Assembly (NCBI GenBank): GCA_009746045.1
Contig: RPFO01000104.1
Location: 4,536,477 to 4,593,976, forward strand
Source of the DNA: Mesostigma viride
Taxonomy: Eukaryota > Streptophyta > Mesostigmatophyceae > Mesostigmatales > Mesostigmataceae
Direction of reading: 5' to 3'
Length of the DNA: 57,500 bases
This document shows positions 1 to 10,821 of the stretch, one piece after another (position 1 is the first letter of the stretch; the number at the start of each line of letters is the position of its first letter). Position numbers and translations under genes: made by a program. Under the pieces are notes generated by a model. The model made no database searches. It worked only from the letters and a program-made list of their open reading frames with translations, and was not told where the DNA came from.

Positions 1-2295
1 CATTTCCAAAAAGCCAAGCGAGATTCTTAATGATGATAGCAGTATTTTGTCCTTTGGTTACTATGCGTATTTTTTCCAGCCGTTCTTGGGATCCAGGCGC
101 ACGTGGCCATACCGCGTTCAGCTCTTCTCTTGTCAGCAAGCCGTCCTGGTCCGAGTCGAACGAGCGGAGGACCTGCGGACAAGGCATTGCCACCACAAAT
201 AGCCAGAAAGAAACCAAGCACCGTTTTTCCAGTGTCAGCAAACCGAGGGCACTTGCGGTTTACTGAGTTCCGGGCTAGTGAGGCTAGCAAGAATATATAG
301 AAGAATCTCACCTCTGTAATTTATCATTCTCAAAGAATATATAGAAGAATACATAAAATACATTTAGGGGTATATATATCGAACTTTAAAGGTAACTTTC
401 TCAATATATTCATCAATAGAATACATATGACTCCGCTGGATGATGCCCAGGGTCCACAGCAGTCAAAGGTGGCAACATCCAAACAAAGGATTGAAAGGAA
501 ATAGGTCATTACCAAGTTTGGGCTTAGCAGATGGTGCTGCTATCCGCAGCTGCCAAACGCTGGCAAAGTTAACCACACAACATCAAGGAGACAACCAGCA
601 CTCAACATGCTTGATAGAGCGTCGGCGCTATGGCGCCCCGTAATTTCCCTAACAAAATAATTCATGAGAGCTTTCAAATATAATAGATGTCACACTATCA
701 GCAGTGCCTGAGAGCTTTCGAATATGAAAGATGTCACACTATCAGCATTACCTGAGAGCTTTCGAATATAATAGATGTCACACTATCAGCATTACCTGAG
801 AGCTTTCGAATATAAAAGATGTCACACTATCAGCATTACCTTCACAAGAGCTGCATGCGAGGAATACCCAGACAGCATATACATGGGAGCTGTCCAAGGG
901 AGCTGCCCCATCGCCAACATTCATGAGAGCTGCCCAAGAGAGTAGGGGCTTTGCCTGACCTGCCGCGCCCGTTGCTGCGACTGGTTGAGCTTCTCGCGCA
1001 AATACTCCCCCTTGGGCGACCGCCACTCGAGCGCTGATGCCGGGACGCGGTGTTCGGGGCGCGGGCTGGCCTTGGTGAGCAGCCCCCGCTCGTCCTCCAT
1101 GCAGCTCACAAACTGGGACCCGACGTGGGGGAAAAGGAGGAGGAAGAGGGAAGGAGGATGAAGAGAGGAGAAGAGGAGGAGAAGAGGAGGAGAAGAGGAG
1201 GAGAAGAGGAGGAGAAGAGGAGGAGAACAGGAGAAAAAGGAGGAGGAGAGAAGAAGGAGAAAAGGAGGGGTGGAAGGGCAACCAGGGCGCCGTAGAGGGG
1301 GTCCGTCACATTCTAACGAAAAAAAGGTTTTCTAACACAGGGCACCGGGGGCACCAAGGGAAAGGGAGGCATTTCTAGCTTGTACGTGCCAGTACTTTAT
1401 TAAAAGGCTCCGATGGCATATAGGGGGCGAACGGGGTCTGGGCATGCAGAGCAGGAGAGATGGATATATATGAAAGGTTAAGTGCTAGTATTCAAGCATG
1501 CCGGCAATAACTAATGGCGATGGCTACTTAATATCGATCACCCATGAGACAACCAGCGCTGGCATGACATCGCGAGACTTGTTACCATGAGCGGCTGGTT
1601 AGACCTGCTTCTACACTGTACGTCTCTTCATCAGTTAGTGTGGTCTTTGCGGCCCTGACGGTTTCTTTCTGAAATTAGTTTGCGTATTGCAAGCCTGATG
1701 GTTCCTTTCACGATGGGATCTGCCGGACAAACATGTGCCTGTTTGTACTACAAACATGTTACTGTCGAAACTGCATGTCTATTTATCCTTGCATACGTCT
1801 GTAACACGTTTACACTCACGTCCGCCACGTTGACCTTGCCCGTGTTGGCTCGGTCCAGGAATGACGCAAAGTGCCGCAGTTGGCCCTCGGTAAGCCCGGA
1901 GTTCATCTGGCCCAGCGCGCTGACAAACGCGTCCACAGGGAGGCACCCGTCCTGGTGTGGTCGTGGGTGGGTGCAGGTGGGTGGGTGGGTGGGTGGGTGG
2001 GTGGAGGGTGGGTGGGTGGGTGGGTGGGTGGGTGGGTGGGTGGGTGGGTGGGTGCGTGGGTGGGTGGGTGGGTGGGTGGGTGGGTGGGTGGGTGGGTGGG
2101 TGGGTGGGTGGGTGGGTGGGTGGGTGGGTGGGTGGGTGGGTGGGTGGGTGGTGGGTGGGTGGGTGGGGTGGGTGTGCGCGCATGCGTGTTCACATCATCA
2201 TATTGTGGTACTTCTATTATTTTAAAAGTATGTGTGGATGTCATTTTGAAATATATGTGTAAGTGTTTGGAATAAATGTTACATAATAACGTACA

Positions 2296-2342
<47 letters not shown>

Positions 2343-5300
2343 GGCAGGACGTCGATACGAACATGGTCAGCCATCAGTGGTCGGTCACTCAGGGTCAGTT
2401 GTTGGGGTTCAGCCCTCCCTCTGCATGGGTCAGTAACATCGCACCGCCTGGGAGGTACTTGCTGAAGCTTGGAAAGTGCTTGCGACAAAACTTGACGTGA
2501 AAAGAGTTGATGTGAATCTTCACGCGGAGTGCAGTGAGGCTACACCACGTATCGACGCGTTACCTTGCACTCTTCCAGCCATGCTGCTTCATGGGGGGGC
2601 CATCGCCATTGTGCCTGTTTGGGATACCTAATCCTCGTCCCTCGACCGGGATACACACAGCAAGGTGCTTATGCTACCATGTTACCAGATAGGCTAAACC
2701 GAACTAAAAATTATCTCCATCTCCATCTTCATCTTCATGTTCATCTTGATGTTGATGTTGATGTTGATGTTGATGTTGATGTTGATATTCATCTCCATTT
2801 CCATCTCCATCTTGATCTTGATCTCTAACTTCATCTTTCCTTGCCTAGGGTGCCGAGTGTTTGCATCAAGTTTAGGTTCATCCTGATGAACCCCGACACA
2901 AAATGCCAGACGTTATGTATGTAGCAGATCTGTAAAACTCACACACGTACCCAGTTCTCATCCCTCATGTGCCACACCCATCGCATGATGCTTACGCTAC
3001 CAAACAGCCAGATGGTATGCCCAACATCAAGTGCCAGAAGGTAGGCTAAGTTCACATACCCCGTTCTCGTCCCTCATCCCAAACGCCAGCTGTACCCGGT
3101 GGGAGGATCGCTCAAATCGGTCTTGCAGGATCTGCGCACGGGAAAATGAAGAAGACGCAAAACCGATGAGTCCAGCGTTCCCAAAAGCTTTCCCCCAAAA
3201 CCACGTTTATGGATTCTCAAAACCTGGATTTGAAAACGTGGGCGTATATAAAGATGCCAATGCAGGAAGGGTTTGAAGTTTCTACTGTTTCGAATGAATA
3301 GCTTCAAATGAGCCCAAGCCCAAGGGTAGACTGGTTGCTGCCTTAGCCAGTTCCCTTCCGATCAATAGCAGTTCTTATGCACAGTCCAAGGTTGCTGTGC
3401 CGTTCATACTGCTGCTGCGCCATCACGTGATTTAATTACTGAATTGATCAAGGTTGCTGCGCCCCCCATTCGTGTCCACTTATCCTGACATCCGTCACAT
3501 CTGTCACGATGAGATGCATGTTCTGGTCTCCGATTGTCAGCGAGCCAAAGCACAACTTCTTGGAGGATCTACCAAAACAAACCCTTATATACTGACAGCT
3601 GTTTCGGCATACCGCCAAGGAAAATCGCCTTCATGATGCCTGGGATGGAGGATGCATCCGAAGTAGATGCACCCCCTCCCTCCCAAAGCGAATTGGAACT
3701 CTAGACAGGGTCCGCATTCCATGTGGGTAATTGGCCATCGCACCTTGATCGCACTATTTATATCCCATGCCTCGACAGTCGGCGCTTGCCTCCCACTGCT
3801 CACCCGCGTAGAGTTTAGGTAAGGCTTCACACCTTTGCACTCAGTTCTCACACGATAGAACGAGCAATAAGCTCACAAACTGTAGTAGACAAACTGGACC
3901 GCTGCTCACCTGCGTGGGCTTTCGGTCAGGATTTAACAAACACCCCATCCGCGGCTCACCTTATTGATGCGGCGGAACTCCGCCATTTCTTGCATCCGCG
4001 ACGGCTGCACGTCCGCCCTGCTGTGGGACTCCCTGGGTATGCGCACGGGGCTCTCTGCCTGGTGCCCGGCAGCGTCGCGATGGGATGCGTGAACGGCATG
4101 GCATTGGGTTCCGTTTCATTCCTTGGCAAGATGCAAGGTGCAAACATGGTAGTCTGAGTTTAAGGCAGCTTGATCCCAGCATGGAGGACACATTTGATAG
4201 AGGAGAGCCAAGGATAGACGAACAGACGTGGAAGGAGGAAAGAATGGTGAGCACAAAACAAGATTTTGAAGGTTGCCCCATGATGGCCTGCTGAGGTGCC
4301 CACGCCTATTGAAAGGGACCCTTAGCACAGGTACAGCCCTACGCAGCACAGCACAGCGCGTGCACCATAAGGTCAATCAAAGAATAGGATGGTTCAGCCC
4401 CTGTGTCAGTGGGAGAAGAGAAGTCAAGCCCCCCAAACCTTACCTCGTACACCACCCCCTGCTGATATACCCAACATACATCTGAGTCCCCCCCTCTAGT
4501 AGCTATCTCCTAGATTCCCCCCCCCTAGTCCCTACCTTATAATTTGCGCCCCCCTAGAACCTACCTGGTAGCCCAGGCCCCCCTTAGTACCTGCCTCGTA
4601 GATGCCCCCCCCCCCTCCACAGTGCCTATGTCATAAACCGCTACCCATCGTCCCTACCTCGTAGATGGCCCCATGCACGCGCTCCCAGGGTGCCGCCTCC
4701 ATCACATTGTCCTTGACACGGCCATCCCAGTCCCGCCCCTCCCCCAGGTGTGCGATGCGGGCGGCGCGCAGCTGTTCCCCGGTGTCGGCGTTGGCGCCGT
4801 AAAACTCGAGGAACTTGCTGTAGTCGATTGTGCCGCTGCAAGCATTTATGAGAAGGGGGGAGGAGGAGGAGGAGGAGGAGGAGGAGGAGGAGGAGGAGGA
4901 GGAGGAGGAGGAGGAGGAGGAGGAGGAGGAGGAGGAGGAGGAGGAGGAGGAGGAGGAGGAGGAGGAGGAGGAGGAGGAGGAGGAGGAGGAGGAGGAGGAG
5001 GAGGAGGAGGAGGAGGAGGAGGAGGAGGAGGAGGAGGAAAGGGGGAACAATACACTCGGGTGAATATCATGGCGGCAAGGGGGGAGTACTATGGCAGCAC
5101 GCCGGTTAACAAATCGGTGCGGTTGGGCAAGGCAGGGCGTTTCAGATACCTCCACAAGCAAGAAGGAACGCTGCTACTCATATAATCTGTCGCAATGTCT
5201 CACGTTACACAGCATTAACTGAATGATTAGAGCAGCTGAATCAATCAAAACAATGAAGAAAAAACACGGACAAGGATGAGAAACACATCCAGTTTTTGTT

Positions 5301-8300
5301 TAAGGCTGTAACTAGCTGTAACTAGAAACTCAGACATGCTTGGACAAATTATTCTAAGCAAATCAGTGTGGAGGCATTAGAAACTGTGCACAGCGTTCTG
5401 GGAAAGGGAAACGAAGAGAATTCCAGTTATCCGCCCCACACTGTGAATTTACTATCCAAACTGTGAATACACTATCTAAGACTTCAGCTATCTAAGACTT
5501 CAGATGCTTGCCAAACGAAAGCTAATTTAAAGAATCAGCTATTCTCCCCGACAAAATTTATACTCATCTCTTCCACCTCCTTATCTCTCCACCTCCTACT
5601 CATCTCTTCCACCTTCTTATCTCTCCACCTCCTACTCATCTCTTCCACCTCCTGATCTCTCCACCTCCTACTCATCTCTTCCACCTCCTTATCTCTCCAC
5701 CTCCTACTCATCTCTTCCACCTCCTTATCTCTCCACCTCCTACTCATCGCTTCCACCTCCTTATATCTCCACCTCCTACTCATCTCTTCCACCTCCTTAT
5801 CTCTCCACCTCCTACTCATCTCAGTTACGTTAAATAGTGTCGGAACCTTTTGCCGCCTGAGGCAAATCGGTCCGTAACACTATTTTGCCCGGAATAACCA
5901 CTTCCGAGCACCCAAGTTAATTCGGCCGAATTAACTTGGGTGCTCGGAAGTGGTTATTCCGGGCAAAATAGTGTTACGGACCGATTTGCCTCAGGCGGCA
6001 AAAGGTTCCGACACTATTTAACGTAACTAAAACCTGGCCTCGTGGAGGGGGGACGAAGAGCCCGAGACATCCGCCTAGGCCGCTGAGCACGCACCACTAA
6101 ATGCGCCGGAGCTGCCTCAGTGAGGATTCGAACCCCTGACCTCCAAGGTGCACAGGTTTTAGTTACGTTAAATAGTGCCGGAACCTTTTGCCGCCTGAGG
6201 CAAATCGGGCCGGAACACTATTTTGCCCGGAATAACCACTTCCGAGCACCCAAGTTAATTCGGCCGAATTAACTTGGGTGCTCGGAAGTGGTTATTCCGG
6301 GCAAAATAGTGTTACGGACCGATTTGCCTCAGGCGGCAAAAGGTTCCGACACTATTTAACGTAACTAAAACCTGTGCACCTTGGAGGTCAGGGGTTCGAA
6401 TCCTCACTGAGGCAGCTCCGGCGCATTTAGTGGTGCGTGCTCAGCGGCCTAGGCGGATGTCTCGGGCTCTTCGTCCCCCCCTCCACGAGGCCAGGTTTTA
6501 GTTACGTTAAATAGTGCCGGAACCTTTTGCCGCCTGAGGCAAATCGGTCCGTAACACTATTTTGCCCGGAATAACCACTTCCGAGCACCCAAGTTAATTC
6601 GGCCGAATTAACTTGGGTGCTCGGAAGTGGTTATTCCGGGCAAAATAGTGTTACGGACCGATTTGCCTCAGGCGGCAAAAGGTTCCGGCACTATTTAACG
6701 TAACTATCTCTTCCACCTCCTTATGTCTCCAACATGCTAGCATCTGTGGCTGCATGCTCATCAGTCATCACGTCGCGCTCCCCCCTCGCCATCCCTCGGC
6801 TCCAATCGCGCACGCAGTCACACTATTGATTGCTATACTGTTACTATTTATTATTATCAAGGAGGACTATTTATTATTATGCTTCCCCCCTCACCTCCCA
6901 TCGTTATCGAGCACGCGGACGATGCCCTGCAGGTCAGCGTCCGATAGTCCGAAGCTGAAGCGCTCGAGGCCTTTTTGCAGCTGCTCGCGAGTCAGCTTGC
7001 CTGGAGGGTAAGGTGGTAAGGGACACATTTTCGAAGTGGGAGGGAAACATTTCAGAGATCAACGGGAGGGCATCATCGTACAGAAAAATGGTAGGGAGGC
7101 ATGGTAGGGAACGGCATGGTACGAGGCTGGAAGATAGGGACGGTCCTACTGAGAATGGCAGGGTCATGTAAACCTGGGGATAAGGAGGCGGGTAGATAAG
7201 GGAAAATCGTGCGGTAACATGAACATATCAATGAGGAGGCAGGTGGGTAGGGAACCTTGGTGGGAAAAAGTCATTGGGCAAGATGGTACAAACCGTAACG
7301 TTGTCGGGAAGCGTGGTAGGGTGTAGCGATAGGGGAACAAGGGGAAATGACAATGTAGGGTAGGAACCAGTCAACCAAAAGGTAGGTGGATAGGCAGGAG
7401 GCGTGCCGGGTGGGGTTGGGGTGGGGGGGCGCCTTCAAGCAACGTGCAGGCGTTTGCACGTGTCTGGGTAATTGAAGCCATGCATGCCCCTGCCCCCAGC
7501 CCATCCACGGTGGTAATATCCCCAACGCGTTCACCACTCTTCTGTCCCCAACCCGTCCAGGCCTTGCTAAGGCATGGGCCCCTCTGAGCGGTAACCATCA
7601 GGCTGAGCTTGCCTCCCTGATGGTAAGCAAGCAAGCTCACCATAAAGAGCTGCGCCGGCTTTTCAGTAACGAACAGAGAATGCTCTGGGACTTTCAAGTT
7701 TGGGACTAAAGCATCACCAAAGCATCACTAAAGCATCACTAAAGAAACGAAACTTAATTAATAAAACAATTAATCACCACGGAAGCCTGCCAAACGGACA
7801 CTTGGCCGCATTTCCCACGTACCGTCCTTGTCAACGTCCTGCCTGCGTAGCTCCCTTCGAATCTTGGTCTGAACGGACCGGTACCACAAACGCATCGACA
7901 TGGGACCACAAAGCCATCGATTCATTATTAGAGTTCCCCCAGCGTGGCGAGGATGACAGCGGTTAGATGGCATGGAAGCAAGGTAAGGTGGCAATCGAAA
8001 GTAGCAAGCGATTTTAAGTGGCATGACAGCAAGGTGGCAAGCTAAAGACCAGCAAGCGATTTTAACTGGGAAGCGATGGAACGTAAGTCATGATGCTGCA
8101 GTGGGAAGGCTAAAAAGGCTAAAAAAATTCCTTCGTCAGGGGGGGCGCCTCCTAGCAAACATACCGTAGTAGAAAAAGGCCAAGCTAGAAGCAAGATAAG
8201 GGTGCAGAGATAGGGAGGATAGGGGGGCAAGGGACCTATAGTGAGGGGAGGGTACAGATGATACATAGTGAGGGGACCGATGGGGAGAGTAGAGTAAACG

Positions 8301-9278
8301 TGTCATTGCTAGTTAAATCTCGACAATGTCCAGGAAGCACCCTGCCTGCCTGTCCTCCTCTAAACAGGCATTAAAATGAAGGTCTGTCAACTTCTTTCGC
8401 CCACCCCCAATCATAGATTCGGGCCCGCAGCCCCATCGTGCCGCCTTACTGGATTCCAAGTAGAGTCAAATGCTGGGATATCTGCCCAAAACACTACATG
8501 GCCGTTGTATGGTTACCTCACAGCAGGTTCACAGGCTTTATGTTGCAAGGTTGCTCAAACAAGCCAATATCTGGTATTTACTGGCAACCGTCTAGGACAA
8601 CCTTTACTGGCCGACTGGGTACCATCCACGGCAATAAATGGCAGGAGCCTTAACAATCACGTGTGGCACTAATTTCAGCCATTAGTTACCATATAAAACA
8701 TGACTGCCTGATACTAAGAAGGCGGGTTACACAATTGGCGTCTACAAACGGCCGCTCCTCGCATCCGGGGATACGCAACGGGATACGCAACGGGGAAACG
8801 AAACGAGCCTGGCCAGTTGTCCATCACTTTCACTTCGTAAGACGTTGCCATCATGCCAAGAAAATATGCGTCTTACCGCTTTGCCGCCATAATTGAAGAG
8901 TCGCTCCCAGATCCTGCGGTGAATATTGTGATCCTCCCTGGTTATTCGATCCGTAGGCTGCGTTCCCCAGGGACTGAACGACCCCCCATCAGGTTCACGA
9001 CCAGAGATACATCGAGCCGACAGAGGTGTCCGTGGTGACTCTAAGGGCGCGGACTTTTCTGTTGCCAACTTCGAGGCAGGGCTGTTTGTTGCGTCTAATC
9101 GCGCCGTGACAGGGCGAGCTGCTGAATCCGAAACTCGACGAGAGGATACTTGTGACTGCAAATCGTGCCGATTGCTGGCACCTGTCGCGTGTGTCCTGGT
9201 GCGGGCGCCTGGGCTTGAGCCTGCCGAAACTGTCGGCCGCCGCGGGATCGGCGGTAATGGCCTTTCTCCAGGTAGCAT
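1..9278 (-). CDS. Multi-EF-hand calcium-binding protein, 3' end outside the window
   Basis: Nine exons (minus strand, 5' to 3'): 9278-8877, 7868-7823, 7000-6895, 4835-4658, 4058-3960, 3131-3060, 1951-1820, 1112-960, 172-113. All junctions are GT-AG and all phases close, giving 416 codons before the gene runs off the left edge. The start ATG at 9278 has an in-frame TAG 12 nt upstream. Residues 1-134 are Ser/Arg/Thr-rich and probably disordered. EF-hand loops follow at about 145-156 (DVDKDGKLTREQ), 181-192 (DNDGSGTIDYSK, Lys in place of the usual Glu at position 12), 298-309 (DENGDGCLPVDA), 334-345 (degenerate, DRANTGKVNVAD) and 402-413 (DSDQDGLLTREE). Loops 1, 2 and 3 are each split by an intron and become canonical only after splicing, which supports the exon chain. 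EF-hands bind calcium; the exact role, possibly flagellar or signalling, is inference. No catalytic domain is visible. The introns hold the palindromic element and several microsatellites. The gene is divergent from the malic enzyme gene. Confidence 0.82.
664..840 (+). repeat. 44-bp minisatellite, four units
   Basis: Units begin GAGAGCTTTC at about 665, 709, 753 and 797 and contain GATGTCACACTATCAGCA. Intronic (EF-hand gene). Confidence 0.85.
1139..1270 (+). repeat. GGA/GAA-rich purine microsatellite
   Basis: AGGAGGAGAAG-type units. On the sense (minus) strand this is a CT-rich tract just upstream of the acceptor of the exon starting at 1112. Confidence 0.85.
1970..2170 (+). repeat. (GGGT)n microsatellite
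   Basis: About 200 bp of GGGT tetramers with a few interruptions. On the sense strand (ACCC)n lies just upstream of the acceptor of the exon starting at 1951. Confidence 0.95.
2297..2339 (+). repeat. Poly-G run of about 43 nt
   Basis: Uninterrupted G homopolymer, poly-C on the sense strand of the EF-hand gene. The length in the assembly is unlikely to be exact. Confidence 0.9.
2710..2830 (+). repeat. Hexamer repeat (CATCTC / GATGTT)
   Basis: Runs of ATCTCC and ATGTTG hexamers with some inversions. Intronic. Confidence 0.75.
4858..5038 (+). repeat. (GGA)n microsatellite, about 60 units
   Basis: A pure GGA trinucleotide run. On the sense strand (TCC)n ends about 22 nt upstream of the acceptor of the exon beginning at 4835, so it doubles as an extended polypyrimidine tract. 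Confidence 0.95.
5553..5822 (+). repeat. 36-bp minisatellite interrupted by the palindromic element
   Basis: About seven units of a CT-rich 36-mer containing TCTTCCACCTCCTTATCTC. One further partial unit resumes at 6706-6730 beyond the palindromic element, showing the insertion came after the array. Confidence 0.9.
5818..6710. mobile_element. Tripartite palindromic (fold-back) element with 5-bp target duplication
   Basis: The element spans 5823-6705 and starts AGTTACGTTAAATAGTG, ending with its reverse complement. ATCTC at 5818-5822 and 6706-6710 looks like a target duplication: the element interrupts a 36-bp minisatellite whose unit contains ATCTC once, and the unit resumes correctly afterwards. 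Inside are three 206-bp palindromes (5823-6028, 6161-6366, 6500-6705), each with a loopless CGGCCG centre. Between them are two spacers (6029-6160 and 6367-6499) that are reverse complements of one another apart from one base in a C run. The whole is therefore also one large palindrome centred at about 6264. No transposase ORF is present, so it must be non-autonomous. It lies in the intron between exons 3 and 4 of the EF-hand gene. Confidence 0.88.
6367..6499 (+). other. Palindrome cargo with pol III B box (inverted twin at 6029-6160)
   Basis: The plus strand holds GGTTCGAATCC at 6393-6403, an exact match to the tRNA B-box (T-loop) consensus, followed by CTGAGGCA. About 45 nt downstream is GTGCTCAGCGGCCTAGGCG, which resembles a class II tRNA D-arm/A-box but lies 3' of the B box. 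The same sequence occurs on the minus strand at 6029-6160. It may be a tRNA-derived (SINE-like) remnant; no complete cloverleaf could be folded by eye. Confidence 0.45.
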
Positions 9279-10821
9279 GACTGCTTGCTATGCCGTCGCT
9301 TGTTTCTGGAAACAGTGATTAGTCGCCTGCCGTTACCACGGTCACGCGGGCTGCAAATAATTTCCCTTTATCTGTGTGCTTCAGCAGAAAATTCAATTAT
9401 TTGATATTTGGAAATTGAGCTATCACACTCTTGAACTCGTCACTGCATCATATGGGAGTCACTAGAGTGATGTATGCTCGTCTAAAGCTAAAACGATGGA
9501 TGCGCGCGGCTAGTTCGCTGTACTCAGTATTGTCTGGAATGTGCTGGAGCAACCCTTGAGTGGTTGGGAAAGATTCGTAATATTGGTTGTCGTTGAAGAA
9601 AGTTACATTTTATAACTAGCTTTGTTAACCCAATAAATAGCATCTTCCTTTCTTTTCTAGTCTGTTTACTGGCGGCCATAGCCAACGCGCAGAGTTTAAC
9701 GGTCTTGTTTGCGCTAGCCAAAAAATAATTTTCTCGTCATGCGCGCGCCGAAATTAGCGCGATACCTTCCTATCAACGGTGTCCGGCCACCCTGGATAAT
9801 TTCACGCCTGATTACTGCTCGGTCCTAGTTGATATCAGGTTTACTTGGCCACCTATTAAGTAAGTATCATCTCGCCTTCTTCGCCAAGTCAACGCTCAAC
9901 AGCAACACAATGACCACCAGTTGCATGTGCGTTAAACAGCAGCAACCATTCGCTGAGCTCATTAGGTACAACAACAACAATTACTCCTGCACTCCGTTCT
10001 AGGGTGCCAAGCCGGGATACTAGCGGTACTCATTATTTATACAAGTATTAGCCACTCCCTCTGTGGTGGGTTTATCCGACGGTGGACCACCAAGCGCCAC
10101 GAGGATAGTACATTAACTACAACCCACTATTCGGTACAACCCTAGCGTCTATGCGGTTGGGGCCGAAGGCCGTTTGTTTTCCGTAGTTTGCTTGTTTTGT
10201 ATTGGTTGTTTGGTGATTTAGTATTTGTACGGACGACCCGAGCCGCTAACTTAGCGGGTTTATCGCGTCCGTTGGATCCATCATCGGACGCTCCAGATTG
10301 TCGGCGGCTAACGTTTTAACTTTTTTCATTTTGCCTTCGTATATCGTATATTCGTATATTGTTAAGCTGGCAATTGATCGGTTGCCTACACTCCGAAAAA
10401 GGCGAGAATGCACCGCGCCACGTGATTAACTAAATGATCGCCTAGTAGGAACGTGGATAAAATATCTTTGGGGAAGTACTTGTCGGGGCTGTCCCTATAT
10501 CCCATTATCCTAGGGAGATCCGTAATTCTCCCATGAGAAGCTAACTGGCAAACAGATCATACAGGCCGATCGATCGACGTCGGTAGCCAATTTTCCCTCA
10601 CCTGGGAATTCAGCATGATAAAATTTTAGAATGAGCTGGGCATTGTAACTTCGTCAAACTGTGGTTTTCCTGTGTGACTGTCTGGACACACGTCTTCGTT
10701 GGGAGTCGTTGAACGTAGGCGGGCATGTTACTAGATATGCCTGTATGATTAGGATCGAAGTGGTAGGCTGGGCACAGCTCCTTACGGAAAGAACACCTCA
10801 TTCTCCAAAGCCCAAGGGTCA
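9279..10821. other. Divergent intergenic/promoter region (EF-hand gene and malic enzyme)
   Basis: 1.5 kb between two start codons on opposite strands. It must hold both promoters. No TATA box at a convincing distance, ORF, RNA gene or long repeat was recognised. Short near-repeats (CGTATATCGTATATTCGTATAT near 10338) are AT-rich. Confidence 0.6.

Noticed and set aside
5818-6710. Palindrome as a simple assembly inversion artefact
   Set aside because: The flanking 5-bp duplication at the insertion point and differences between the three hairpins argue for a real element, though long reads should confirm it.
8376-8672. 98-codon plus-strand ORF
   Set aside because: No recognisable domain; it lies in intron 1 of the minus-strand EF-hand gene and overlaps a second ORF in another frame.
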